Source of the DNA: an uncultured Collinsella sp.
GTDB taxonomy: Bacteria; Actinomycetota; Coriobacteriia; Coriobacteriales; Coriobacteriaceae
Assembly (NCBI GenBank): GCA_900759335.1
Contig: CAAEUX010000020.1
Span: 1-28,937, forward strand
Direction of reading: 5' to 3'
Length of the DNA: 28,937 nucleotides
Below are positions 15,577 to 23,249 of the stretch, in pieces. The notes under the pieces were generated by a model. That model saw only the letters and a list, made by a program, of their open reading frames with translations. It ran no database searches and was not told the origin of the DNA. Each line of letters begins with the position of its first letter. The stretch's first letter is position 1. The translations under genes were made by a program, and so were the position numbers.

Positions 15577-16431
15577 CTATTTCGATGCACGCTCCGCCGC
15601 CTCGATCACGTGCTTGGCGAGAATCGCAGTGGTCACAGCCCCCACGCCGCCCGGCACGGGTGTGATGGCGTTAACGACCGGCTCCGCAGCATCAAAATCG
15701 ACGTCGCCGACCAGCTTGCAAGCGGCCTCGTCCCAATTAATGCCAACATCGATGATCGTCTGGCCCTCGCGAACCGCATCCGCGCCAATCGTGCGCGCGC
15801 GTCCAACCGCGGCAACAACAATGTCGGCAGAACGGCACTCGGCAGCCAAGTCGCGCGTATGTGTATGGCATGTCGTCACCGTGGCATTGCGAGCCGTAAG
15901 CATGGCGGCAACGGGACGGCCAATCACCAGCGACCGGCCGACGACCGCGACCTTGGCACCATCCAGCTCAACGCCGTAATGGTCCAGCAACGCCAACACG
16001 GCCTCGGCCGTGCAGGGAGCAAAGCCCCCGCCTCGTCCCGAAAGCGTGGTAAGCAGCGAGGCCGGCGTCATGGAGTCAACATCCTTGGCGGGATCGAGCG
16101 CCGCGGCAACTGCATCCTCGTCAAGGCCGGCAGGCAACGGACGAAACAGCAGGCAGCCATGAACAGCAGGGTCAGCATTGATGCCCTCGATAGCCGCCAG
16201 CAGCTCATCCTGCGAAACATCGGCAGGAAGCAAAACGCGACGAGCCTCGATGCCAACCTTCTCGCAGCGCTTGAGGGCACCGCGCTCGTAGGACAGGTCG
16301 TCCTCGCGCTCGCCCACACGCACGATGGCCAGCGTCGGCACGATGCCCTGTTCGCGCAGGGCGGCGCAGCGAGCGGCGAGTTCCTCGGTCAAAGCGCGGG
16401 CAACAGGGGCCCCTTTGAGCAGCTCGGTCAT
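15577..16431 (-). CDS. folD: Bifunctional methylenetetrahydrofolate dehydrogenase / methenyltetrahydrofolate cyclohydrolase
   Basis: 284 residues, the usual size of FolD. The enzyme interconverts methylene-, methenyl- and 10-formyl-tetrahydrofolate with NADP(H) in the cytoplasm. Visible marks: SYERGALKRCEKVGIE with the catalytic Lys, the substrate loop DPAVHGCLLFRPLP, the dinucleotide motif VVGRSLVIGRPVAAML, the TCHTHTRDL strand, IIDVGIN, and the C-terminal VNAITPVPGGVGAVTTA. The start at 16431 has GAGGGG upstream and lies two bases after the fchA stop, so the two genes are coupled. The frame is open upstream to 16626 only because it shadows fchA. The neighbouring cyclodeaminase makes its substrate methenyl-THF, so the pair forms a short pathway. 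Confidence 0.96.
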   Translation of the reverse strand: MTELLKGAPVARALTEELAARCAALREQGIVPTLAIVRVGEREDDLSYERGALKRCEKVGIEARRVLLPADVSQDELLAAIEGINADPAVHGCLLFRPLPAGLDEDAVAAALDPAKDVDSMTPASLLTTLSGRGGGFAPCTAEAVLALLDHYGVELDGAKVAVVGRSLVIGRPVAAMLTARNATVTTCHTHTRDLAAECRSADIVVAAVGRARTIGADAVREGQTIIDVGINWDEAACKLVGDVDFDAAEPVVNAITPVPGGVGAVTTAILAKHVIEAAERASK

Positions 16432-16433
16432 GG

Positions 16434-17066
16434 CTATCCCCTCTTCCTGGCGGCGTCGGCGGCGCGGCGCGCCAGTGCATCGGCGCGCGGTAGCCACGTA
16501 TCCAGCAGCTCGTCGCACGCCGCCTCGAGCTCCTCGGCGCGCGCCCGGTCTTTCATAGATGTGGTGTTGGCAAAGAGCGTCAGGCTCGCACCCTGCATGG
16601 CGGCGCGGCAGAATACGGCGCCGCACGCCACGTCGGACAGCAGCTGGCGCGAGCCCTTATCGGCCATGTCCTCGAGCAGCGCCAGCGCACGACCGCACGC
16701 ATCCATAATGCGGTACGGCGGCATGGCTGCCACGTGCAGTGCATCCTGAATCGCAGCCGGTCGAGCCGGATCATCGCGCGGAATACCATACGCAGCGGAC
16801 ACCTGGCCGTACGCACGAACGTCCTCGGCGACCAGACCCACAAGCTCCTGAGCCAACTCATCCGCCTGGGCAAACGCGTGTGTCAGGTCGCCTGCGTGAT
16901 CGGCAAGCGCGGGGTTCGTCGCGCCATAGCGAGCAACCATCCCGCACAGCGAGGCACCCAGTGCTCCCACAAACGCGCTCGCGCTTCCGCCGCCGGGAAC
17001 CGGCTCGCGCGCGGCAAGCGCCTCGGCAAAACCGCGACAGGTCTTATCCATCATCTCTTGGCTCAT
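16434..17066 (-). CDS. fchA: Cyclodeaminase/cyclohydrolase family protein (formiminotetrahydrofolate cyclodeaminase)
   Basis: 210 residues, the normal length of stand-alone FchA/FTCD_C proteins. They convert 5-formimino-THF to 5,10-methenyl-THF with release of ammonia, linking histidine or purine breakdown to the folate pool. The diagnostic glycine loop VPGGGSASAFVGALGASL is at residues 23-41, and the rest is the expected all-helical fold with many Ala and Leu. The start at 17066 follows AGAGGTG by 5 bases; an in-frame start at 17171 would add residues overlapping the preceding terminator. The gene is coupled to folD. No hutF/ftcD or formiminoglutamate transferase is in the window, so the formimino donor pathway cannot be deduced. 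Confidence 0.9.
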   Translation of the reverse strand: MSQEMMDKTCRGFAEALAAREPVPGGGSASAFVGALGASLCGMVARYGATNPALADHAGDLTHAFAQADELAQELVGLVAEDVRAYGQVSAAYGIPRDDPARPAAIQDALHVAAMPPYRIMDACGRALALLEDMADKGSRQLLSDVACGAVFCRAAMQGASLTLFANTTSMKDRARAEELEAACDELLDTWLPRADALARRAADAARKRG

Positions 17067-17112
17067 CGAAACACCTCTGCCCACCGCGCCGGACACCACG
17101 GGCCGCACGCAT

Positions 17113-17155
17113 AATAAAAAATGGGACAACGACGCCAGGAAGCGGTTGTCCCATT
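17113..17155 (-). terminator. Terminator of the zinc-ribbon protein gene
   Basis: An 11-bp perfect stem (AATGGGACAAC at 17120-17130 with GTTGTCCCATT at 17145-17155). On the minus strand it runs into TTTTTTATTATG. It lies about 97 bases after the stop of the upstream gene and just before fchA. Confidence 0.88.
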
Positions 17156-17251
17156 CATCGATCTTGTCCAAGTCAGTCTAGCCCATAAGACAAAGGCTGT
17201 CAGGAGCTCTGGCTATCGGCGTTTCCGATTGCCGGCTATAGGCACGGGCGC

Positions 17252-18091
17252 CTAGTCCACCTGAAACGTCGGCAGCAGCGTGTCGATAATCTTCGACCCC
17301 ATGTCGCGGTTTGCAGTCGAGTACTCCAAATGCGCCGTGGCAATCGTCGAATCCGTGACGATCGTCTTTTCGTAAATGATCGTATCGTCCTCACACCACG
17401 AGACCACGTACCAGTTGTCGCCCTCTGCGGTATAGAGGTCGGCCTTGCCCGAGGTGTCCACGTCGACGAACATCTCGTGTGCAGTTTCGTCGTTAATGTT
17501 GACGTAGCCAAACAGGTTGATTACAAAGCCCGTCTCCGGATCCTCATACCTGGCACCACTGCCGCTGGGAGTATCTTCCATCTCAAAGCGATTGGGAATC
17601 GACATGCTATAAGGGTGAAGGTCGTTCGTGTACGTATGCACGTCGGTCAGGTAATCGTCCGAATCGCCCGAGCCGTAGTATGCCGATTCGTCCTCGGGAA
17701 CGGCCTCGTCATCCGACGACGAAGGCCCCTTGGTCTTGGACTTGTCATCCTTCTTCTTGGCAGAAGAATCTTTCTCGTCAGAAGAACCGGTATCGATCAC
17801 CGAAATCTGCGTGTCAGAGCTCTTGGACCCGTTAAGCGTCGTGAGCGCAAACACCGTGCCGCCCCCGAGGAGTACCACGGCGGCACACGCCACCGCGATA
17901 ATGACCGGCGCCTTGCTCTTAGGCTTTTGAGGCGCGGGCGCGACCGGCGGCATCGACTGGGTCAGGCCCGGGGCAGAGGAAGGACCAGCGCCCGTAGGCG
18001 TCGGCGCGGAGCCACCCGCAAGCGACGCCCCGCAATGCGTGCAAAACGTCGATCCATCGGGAACTTGCTGTCCGCATTTTTGACAGAACAT
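17252..18091 (-). CDS. Zinc-ribbon, single-pass membrane protein
   Basis: 279 residues. The N-terminus is a zinc ribbon with two CxxC pairs (C3/C6 and C17/C20: FCQKCGQ...FCTHCGAS). A Pro/Ala/Gly-rich linker follows, then one membrane helix (about residues 64-84, APVIIAVACAAVVLLGGGTV). After that comes an Asp/Ser/Lys-rich linker and a folded outer domain of about 130 residues with Tyr-rich strands (YSMSIPNRFEMEDTP, DNWYVVSWCED). The layout zinc ribbon-TM-extracytoplasmic domain is common in Actinobacteria; the outer domain is distantly reminiscent of the two lipoproteins downstream, which also carry short beta-rich domains. The start at 18091 has AAAGGT 7 bases upstream. Function unknown. Confidence 0.85.
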   Translation of the reverse strand: MFCQKCGQQVPDGSTFCTHCGASLAGGSAPTPTGAGPSSAPGLTQSMPPVAPAPQKPKSKAPVIIAVACAAVVLLGGGTVFALTTLNGSKSSDTQISVIDTGSSDEKDSSAKKKDDKSKTKGPSSSDDEAVPEDESAYYGSGDSDDYLTDVHTYTNDLHPYSMSIPNRFEMEDTPSGSGARYEDPETGFVINLFGYVNINDETAHEMFVDVDTSGKADLYTAEGDNWYVVSWCEDDTIIYEKTIVTDSTIATAHLEYSTANRDMGSKIIDTLLPTFQVD

Positions 18092-18454
18092 CGTTCGACC
18101 TTTCGTGGTTTAGCTTTTGTCACAGCCAAGTCTATACGCCCCCACCCAGGGCGCTGTTGCGCAACATTGGAAGCATCAACCAAGCCGCACGCTTGCCCAG
18201 CGCCAGGCCCACCTTGCGGCAAGCCCGCACACGCAAACATGGGACACATGGCCCACCTTTCGAGACTCCCGGGCAGCACAAGCTGGGGCATATCTATAAG
18301 TAAGGAACCCGTTGGGGAACGGCCGCGCAACGGCCACAAGCGATGAACGGAGGCATGAGCCGCACAGTACACAGAGACATCCGCCGCCAGCGCAATCAAT
18401 ACCCCAACAGCATGCGGCGCCGTGATGTCACCGACAGACAAGGAGGACGCCACC
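18092..18454. other. Divergent intergenic region with shared 19-mer
   Basis: 363 bases between the zinc-ribbon gene (-) and the first lipoprotein gene (+). It holds the 19-mer at 18239-18257 and a possible -10 (TATAAG near 18294) without a convincing -35. The open frame beginning at 18343 is out of frame with, and overlaps, the lipoprotein gene and is not supported. Confidence 0.55.
18239..18257. repeat. Shared upstream 19-mer, copy 1
   Basis: ATGGGACACATGGCCCACC, found identically at 19196-19214 upstream of the second lipoprotein gene. It is an imperfect palindrome (TGGG...CCCA). Candidate operator or leftover of the duplication. Confidence 0.6.
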
Positions 18455-19060
18455 ATGAAGAAAAAGACCCTATCGATCCTTTCCCTTTGCATCGCCCTCT
18501 TTGCCGCGTTTGCCCTTGTCGGCTGCGGCGGGAACGCATCGGGCGGGGGCAGCAGCGCATCCAAGAGCGAGGGCAAGGAAAAAGCTCCCGTCGCCAAGAA
18601 GACCGACTTTATCTGGTTTAAGGTCGAGATGCCCGAGAGCGTTGGCGTAAGCGACTCCGCTGGCAAGAATGCCGACAGGGTCCAGCTCACCTTCCCCGAA
18701 GACGAGAACGGTTCGGCCGATCGCTTTATCCCCGTTTGGAAAAAAGCGCTGACGGTAGAGGAATCCCACGCCGACCAGGCAGAAAAGAAAGGTGATACGT
18801 TCCAGTGGAAGGATGGCGGGTCCGTCGAGTATAACGGCAGGACGTGGCTCGTCGGAACGTACGAGGACAACAGCGGCGTCTCAACCCTCCTCTTTACCGA
18901 CGTTGAGCCGGGAAGCGTCTACGTTCTCATCTCGAACTTCGATCTGCATAAGAAAGAAGCCGAGGCGCTCCTCAACTCCATCGAGTTTCCCGATGACATG
19001 GCGAAGGCAGTTGCCGAGGCACGCGAAGTCGAGATTTCGAGCATCGAGATCAAGCATTAG
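18455..19060 (+). CDS. Putative lipoprotein (paralogue A)
   Basis: 201 residues. The signal peptide ends in a clear lipobox LVGC with Cys at residue 24, so the protein is lipid-anchored outside the membrane. A Gly/Ser linker follows, then a compact domain of about 150 residues beginning DFIWFKVEMPE and ending with an acidic helix and SSIEIKH. An AAGGAGG site lies 8 bases before the ATG at 18455; an ATG at 18422 lies upstream of that site and is rejected. The neighbouring paralogue at 19287 has the same layout, spacing and upstream 19-mer, so the two arose by tandem duplication. I do not recognise the domain. Confidence 0.88.
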   Translation: MKKKTLSILSLCIALFAAFALVGCGGNASGGGSSASKSEGKEKAPVAKKTDFIWFKVEMPESVGVSDSAGKNADRVQLTFPEDENGSADRFIPVWKKALTVEESHADQAEKKGDTFQWKDGGSVEYNGRTWLVGTYEDNSGVSTLLFTDVEPGSVYVLISNFDLHKKEAEALLNSIEFPDDMAKAVAEAREVEISSIEIKH

Positions 19061-19113
19061 GGGATCGCACGCAGCATCGCATGCGCAGTCATTAAATGAT
19101 CGGACGCCCAGCC

Positions 19114-19149
19114 AGGGGAGGATCGGATCGGCCGGCCCTCCCCTCTTTT
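19114..19149 (+). terminator. Terminator of lipoprotein gene A
   Basis: AGGGGAGG (19114-19121) pairs with CCTCCCCT (19137-19144); the loop contains further GC pairing and the stem is followed by CTTTT. Confidence 0.8.
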
Positions 19150-19195
19150 ACGCCCGGGCATATTGCCACTTGTCGGCGCAAATCCGGCCCCCAGA

Positions 19196-19214
19196 ATGGG
19201 ACACATGGCCCACC
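19196..19214. repeat. Shared upstream 19-mer, copy 2
   Basis: Second identical copy of ATGGGACACATGGCCCACC, 72 bases before the start of lipoprotein gene B. The seven or eight bases after it (YTTnCGAG) are also similar between copies, whereas the rest of the upstream regions is unrelated. Confidence 0.6.
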
Positions 19215-19286
19215 CTTACGAGCCGCCCGCGCGTACAGTAAAGGCAGGTAATCCATGGGCGGTTACAGATCGAGGAGGACACAACC

Positions 19287-19880
19287 ATGAAAAAGAAGGC
19301 CTTTGCGATTCTCACCCTCTGCATCAGTCTCTTTGCCGCAGTTGCCCTGGTGGGCTGCGGTGGCAGCGGCGGCGCTACCGGAAGTGGCGGTGGCGGCGGA
19401 GCAGAAAAACCAGCCGTGGATATGAGGACCGACTTCATTTGGTTTAAGGTCGAAGTCCCCGAGGGCGTCGAAATCACGGACGTCGCAGGCGATACCGCCG
19501 ACAGGGCCCAGTTTAAGTTCACCGAGAGCGAGCATGCCAGCGACCGCTTCATCCCCGTCTTCGATCCTGACAAGAACGCCGATGAGCTGTTCGACTACGA
19601 GGCAAAGTGGAAGGCCAACTCCGGATGGACCGAGAGCGACCCCGTTAAGTACAACGGCAAGACCTGGCGCAGCGCCTACTTTACGCACTCGGGCGGCGTG
19701 ACGACCGAGTACTTCACCGACGTTGACGGCGGCAGCGTGTACGTGCGCATCGACAACGTCGAGGAACACAAGGACGCCGTCGAGACCATGATGGAGTCTC
19801 TGGAATTTGCCGACGACATCGCCAAGGCCAAGACCGAGGCCATGGACGTTAAGCTCGACGATATCGAGATTAAGCGCTAA
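19287..19880 (+). CDS. Putative lipoprotein (paralogue B)
   Basis: 197 residues, paralogous to the gene at 18455. Same signal peptide with lipobox LVGC (Cys 24), same Gly-rich linker, same opening TDFIWFKVEVPEG and the same ending DDIEIKR. The middle has diverged: segments such as ADRAQFKFTESE and the pair SVYVRIDN against SVYVLISN show the correspondence. A GAGGAGG site lies 8 bases before the start, as in the first copy. Each copy has its own terminator, so they are separate units. Function is unknown; substrate-binding or envelope-stress roles are possible but unsupported. Confidence 0.88.
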   Translation: MKKKAFAILTLCISLFAAVALVGCGGSGGATGSGGGGGAEKPAVDMRTDFIWFKVEVPEGVEITDVAGDTADRAQFKFTESEHASDRFIPVFDPDKNADELFDYEAKWKANSGWTESDPVKYNGKTWRSAYFTHSGGVTTEYFTDVDGGSVYVRIDNVEEHKDAVETMMESLEFADDIAKAKTEAMDVKLDDIEIKR

Positions 19881-19917
19881 AGCTCCAACGGCATGCAGCA
19901 GCGCCGTTTTAGCTCAG

Positions 19918-19956
19918 CCGGGATGCAAGGTGCGACTCCTTGCATCCCGGTTTTTT
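19918..19956 (+). terminator. Terminator of lipoprotein gene B
   Basis: Perfect 13-bp stem CCGGGATGCAAGG (19918-19930) with CCTTGCATCCCGG (19938-19950), 7-base loop, six Ts behind it. Confidence 0.95.
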
Positions 19957-20223
19957 GTGTTCGCGAAAGCGCCCGGTCACATCACTATATTGAGCACGTT
20001 GACGAATTCCTGCGCCTTCGCACGGCTGCTGAGGCTGAAGGTGCAGGCAGTCAACAGTCTGTTGCGCAGAAAAACGTCACGGCCCTTGATCCTGTTGACT
20101 CCCGTGATGTCCTTAAGGTAGACATACGAAGGTGCCAGACAGCACGGCAATTTGTGTCCGCGCGAGGCTTTAAACTAAATGCGATAAAGATGCATTCCAC
20201 AAGAGGAAAGTGGGGCGACAGTG

Positions 20224-21273
20224 ATGGGCGAACTGGTAAACCGTGGAGAATCGGCAATCGTGCCCGAAGGTTTTTACAAGCAGGTCTCCTCGATTCTCAA
20301 CGCCGCTCGCGACAAGGCCTATACCGCCGTTAACTTTGCGATGGTTGGGGCGTATTGGGAGATCGGCAAGAGCATTGTTGATGAGCAGGGCGGAGAGGAT
20401 CGTGCCAAGTATGGAGAGGCCCTGCTCAAGGCCCTCGCAATCAGACTTACCAAGGATTTTGGTAAGGGTTTTGAAGCAAGGGAGCTGCGCAAAATGCGTC
20501 AGTTCTATCTTGCATTTCCAATTCGGGACTCACTGCGTCCCGAATTGAGCTGGACTCATTACCGCAGGTTGATGCGCATTCCCGACCCTGATGCTCGCGC
20601 CTGGTATATGAACGAATGCGCCGATTCTCGTTGGAGCACGCGTCAGCTCGAGCGCCAGATCAACACCATGTTCCGCGAGCGCCTGCTTGCCAGCAAGGAC
20701 AAGGAGGCCGTCACCCAGGAAATCCAAAAGAGCGCCCCGGCTCGTCGCCCCGAGGATATCATCCGCGACCCATATGTGCTGGAGTTTTTAGGTTTTTCGG
20801 ACGATGCTACGTTTCGCGAGAGCGATCTAGAGCAGGCGCTCATCACGCATCTTCAGAAGTTCCTGCTGGAGCTTGGCCGTGGCTTCGCTTTCGAGGCACG
20901 CCAAAAGCGCATCACCTTTGATGGGCGCCATTTCTATATTGACCTTGTGTTTTACAACTATCTGATGCGCTGCTTCGTGCTCATCGACCTTAAGACCGAT
21001 GACCTTACGCATCAGGACCTGGGCCAAATGCAAATGTATGTGAACTACTACACGCGCGAGCTCATGAACGAAGGCGACAATCCGCCCATAGGCATCGTGC
21101 TCTGCGCGGACAAAAGCGATTCGATCGTCGAGTACACGCTGCCCGAAGACAACGACCAAGTGTTTGCCGCCAAATACCTGCCGTATCTTCCAAGTAAGGA
21201 AGAGCTGGCGCGCGAGCTGAGTGTCGAGTACCGCGCCATCAACGAAACGACTAATGGCGAAGCGCAAGGGTAG
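20224..21273 (+). CDS. YhcG/DUF1016 family PDDEXK nuclease
   Basis: 349 residues. An N-terminal helical DUF1016_N domain (about 15-165; AYWEIGKSIVDEQ, LRKMRQFYLAFP, LSWTHYRRLMRI) is followed by a C-terminal PDDEXK nuclease-like domain (about 180-330). There the catalytic pattern is visible as FYIDLVFYN near residue 238 and VLIDLKTDDLTHQDLGQM near 252-269. Such proteins are widespread in defence islands and often neighbour type I restriction genes, as here. Start: GTG at 20221 and ATG at 20224 are adjacent; I prefer the ATG, 8 bases from TGGGG. It is the first gene of the accessory block that runs to the window end; its role is inferred from family context only. Confidence 0.88.
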   Translation: MGELVNRGESAIVPEGFYKQVSSILNAARDKAYTAVNFAMVGAYWEIGKSIVDEQGGEDRAKYGEALLKALAIRLTKDFGKGFEARELRKMRQFYLAFPIRDSLRPELSWTHYRRLMRIPDPDARAWYMNECADSRWSTRQLERQINTMFRERLLASKDKEAVTQEIQKSAPARRPEDIIRDPYVLEFLGFSDDATFRESDLEQALITHLQKFLLELGRGFAFEARQKRITFDGRHFYIDLVFYNYLMRCFVLIDLKTDDLTHQDLGQMQMYVNYYTRELMNEGDNPPIGIVLCADKSDSIVEYTLPEDNDQVFAAKYLPYLPSKEELARELSVEYRAINETTNGEAQG

Positions 21274-21336
21274 CAGCACGTTGCGACCGACACCCCCGAC
21301 GACGTTCCACTTCCCCTGGCATAAGAGGAGCATTCC

Positions 21337-22125
21337 ATGACAGACAGACCGAAAACAACGCTACGCGACTGCATTTACGGACTTGCCGTCGGCGACGCGT
21401 TGGGTGTTCCTTACGAGTTCAGGCCCCGCGGAACGTTCGAATGCACGGACATGATCGGCTACGGCACGCACGGGCAGCCCGCCGGCACCTGGAGCGACGA
21501 CACATCTATGACGCTTGCTACCTGTGACTCGATTAGGGAACTCGGGCATATCGACACCGCGGACATGCGCGACAAGTTCGTAGGCTGGATTGCCCGTGGC
21601 GAGTATACGATTGACGGCGTTTTCGATTACGGCGGCACGACCGCCCGCGCCCTGCACACCGGCAAAGGAGACTCCGGCGAGCGCGACAACGGCAACGGCT
21701 CGCTCATGCGCATCGCGCCCCTGGCGTTCACCGATGCAACGGACGACGAGATCTGCGAGGTCTCCGCGATTACGCACGCCCACAGAACGTCGACCGACGC
21801 ATGCGTCATATTTGTCGAGCTGATGAGAGACGTGCTGAACGACGCGCTCCCCTCGTGGGCGCTTCATTTGAAAGGCGTGCCAGAGCAGGAAATCAGATCA
21901 GGTGGCTTCGTGCGTGACACGCTTAAGGCAGCCACCTGGTGTTTCGTCAACACCAGCAGCTACGAAGATTGTGTGCTTGCCGCCGTCAACCTGGGCGACG
22001 ACACTGACACCACCGCAGCCGTCGCAGGCGCCCTCGCCGGCACGGCATACGGTATCGATGCAATTCCACGGGAGTGGATAGACACCCTACGCGGCAAGGA
22101 GCTGATTGAGAGCTGCTTGTTTTAG
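21337..22125 (+). CDS. ADP-ribosylglycohydrolase family protein
   Basis: 262 residues, the normal size for the DraG/ARH family, which removes ADP-ribose from proteins or other targets using two Mg ions. The metal-binding and core motifs are visible: GLAVGDALGVPYEF at residues 15-28, WSDDTSM near 52, GNGSLMR near 122 and the C-terminal NLGDDTDTTAAVAGALAG near 229. GAGGAG lies upstream of the ATG. It follows the YhcG nuclease by 63 bases and is followed 35 bases later by a small gene, so it may belong to a small operon. Whether it reverses a toxin's ADP-ribosylation or acts in metabolism is open; no ADP-ribosyltransferase gene is visible. Confidence 0.93.
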   Translation: MTDRPKTTLRDCIYGLAVGDALGVPYEFRPRGTFECTDMIGYGTHGQPAGTWSDDTSMTLATCDSIRELGHIDTADMRDKFVGWIARGEYTIDGVFDYGGTTARALHTGKGDSGERDNGNGSLMRIAPLAFTDATDDEICEVSAITHAHRTSTDACVIFVELMRDVLNDALPSWALHLKGVPEQEIRSGGFVRDTLKAATWCFVNTSSYEDCVLAAVNLGDDTDTTAAVAGALAGTAYGIDAIPREWIDTLRGKELIESCLF

Positions 22126-22160
22126 ATCGCGGCGGCAACAGAAACAAGCCAGGAGGCATC

Positions 22161-22382
22161 ATGGAGAGGAAGATCGCAAATATAGACGAGTTCCAAGTGG
22201 ACGAAAACGGGATTCCGCTATTTCCAGCAGGACTAAAGGAAGAAGCCAACCTCTATGTCCTCCCCGACGGGCGTTACCTCCCCTGCGGGGTCTACAGGAC
22301 CGCGGACGGCGGTTCGCTCATTTATGATCCATCCGAACTAAGCTTCTTCGGGCAGATGCTTGCTCAATTCAAAGAGTGCTAG
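22161..22382 (+). CDS. Small hypothetical protein after the ADP-ribosylglycohydrolase
   Basis: 73 residues with a good AGGAGG site 5 bases before the ATG. No membrane helix and no motif that I recognise; several aromatic and Pro/Gly-rich strands (LYVLPDGRYLPCGVYRTADGG) suggest a small beta-rich fold, with an amphipathic C-terminal helix (FGQMLAQFKEC). Its spacing of 35 bases suggests co-transcription with the ADP-ribosylglycohydrolase. Confidence 0.75.
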   Translation: MERKIANIDEFQVDENGIPLFPAGLKEEANLYVLPDGRYLPCGVYRTADGGSLIYDPSELSFFGQMLAQFKEC

Positions 22383-22641
22383 AGGTTTGATTGCCCGTTA
22401 GATCGGCACTGTTCCAAACCAGGGGATGGGTAGGATGTCTCCCACCGCGGCCTGTGAGGTAAAATCCTGGCCGCCGCGGAATCCGCCTGCGGGCAACGCT
22501 CCGATCTCCGATTGGGGTGAAGCCTATGAACTTGTTTCTTGAAATCCTGCGCCTCTCGATGTATGTGACCGGCATTGCCCGGAACCTCTACTCGATCTGG
22601 CGGGAATATAAGCAGTAACGGATAGCGAAGGGAGTCATAGA
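22383..22641 (+). other. Structured intergenic stretch with tiny ORF
   Basis: It contains GC-rich self-complementary blocks (CCGCGGCC at 22445-22452 against GGCCGC and CCGCGG at 22469-22479) and a G-rich leader, and it encloses the 30-codon ORF at 22526. It looks like one folded transcript, closed by the hairpin at 22642-22667, rather than random spacer. Confidence 0.5.
22526..22618 (+). CDS. Putative 30-residue amphipathic/membrane peptide
   Basis: A 30-codon frame beginning MNLFLEILRLSMYVTGIA and ending in a charged tail (WREYKQ). It is preceded by GGGGTGA 6 bases upstream of the ATG, and the centre is hydrophobic enough for one membrane-spanning or amphipathic helix. Size, hydrophobic core, basic/aromatic tail, a folded leader and a hairpin 23 bases after the stop are the usual look of type I toxin or small-membrane-protein genes. 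No homologue is recognised and no antisense RNA is demonstrated, so this is a candidate only. Confidence 0.45.
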   Translation: MNLFLEILRLSMYVTGIARNLYSIWREYKQ

Positions 22642-22667
22642 AAAGGGTCGGTTGCAGCCGACCCTTT
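22642..22667. terminator. Symmetrical hairpin after the tiny ORF
   Basis: Perfect 10-bp stem AAAGGGTCGG (22642-22651) with CCGACCCTTT (22658-22667), loop TTGCAG. The plus strand has only the stem's three Ts, the minus strand has TTTTCT, so it may terminate in both directions. Confidence 0.6.
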
Positions 22668-22670
22668 AAG

Positions 22671-23187
22671 ACGATAGCACCTGCGTTGCCCGCGCTTCCA
22701 AAGTTGACCGACTGAGGAGCGGGTTCCGCGGCACATCCTGATTTTACCCAGTGAAGCGGCTCTTTTGCAGTCGCTCCACCTTTTATTTACATCCACCGCT
22801 ACAAGCGGATGCCGCGCGAACGAGAGCAAAGAAACAACGCCGGCGCGGCCAACAGAACAGACAATCCATGCAACCAAAGAAATAGAAAAGCGCCCGCGGC
22901 CTCGGTTCTTCACCCAGGTCTAGGCGCTTTTCTTGGCACCATCGCACCACATCCGCCATCGCCTCCGGCCCGACACTCATTAAAATGCAAGCGGGAAACG
23001 ATCTCAAGATCATCAACAACAGCTTCAAGCAAGCGCTTGGGCAGCTGTCACAACACGAGCGCCTGTAAATAGGAGCCAGTTTAATAAGTAAGAGAACCTT
23101 GCCACCAATTGTCATTCGGGCACGATCAGCCAATAGGCCAAATGGCAACTAACGGGTGTCAGATATACCAATATACGCAAGATTAAC
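22671..23187. other. Gene-poor gap before the restriction-modification locus
   Basis: About 520 bases without a gene I can support. It holds an 11-bp inverted repeat, AGAAAAGCGCC (22884-22894) with GGCGCTTTTCT (22923-22933), a terminator-like hairpin in either direction. Just right of it a plus-strand frame closes as a plausible protein tail (ending FKQALGQLSQHERL at 23068), without a start, which might be a relic. A Cys-rich minus-strand frame also crosses the region but lacks a ribosome site. Confidence 0.5.
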
Positions 23188-23196
23188 TGCTAGAAT
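23188..23196 (+). promoter_or_regulatory. Putative extended -10 promoter of the hsd operon
   Basis: TGCTAGAAT, an extended -10 (TGN plus TAGAAT), 53 bases before the hsdR start. No good -35 hexamer, as expected for this promoter type. Confidence 0.45.
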
Positions 23197-23249
23197 GCAA
23201 TGGTGGACAGGCTCACCAACATCGTGAAAGCATAAGGTAAGGAGTGCGC

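Noticed and set aside
19905..19950. tRNA-like sequence (TTTTAGCTCAGCCGG and GGTGCGACTCC resemble D and T arms)
   Set aside because: Only 8 bases separate the two motifs, there is no anticodon arm or acceptor stem, and the segment forms a perfect Rho-independent terminator.
20049..20100. 9-bp inverted repeat AGTCAACAG / CTGTTGACT spaced by 34 bases
   Set aside because: Wide spacing, no clear link to a promoter or transcript end; may be chance.
22635..23148. Minus-strand frames of 92 and 121 residues
   Set aside because: No ribosome site, one runs straight through the terminator-like hairpin at 22642-22667, and the sequence is Cys/Arg-rich without family motifs.
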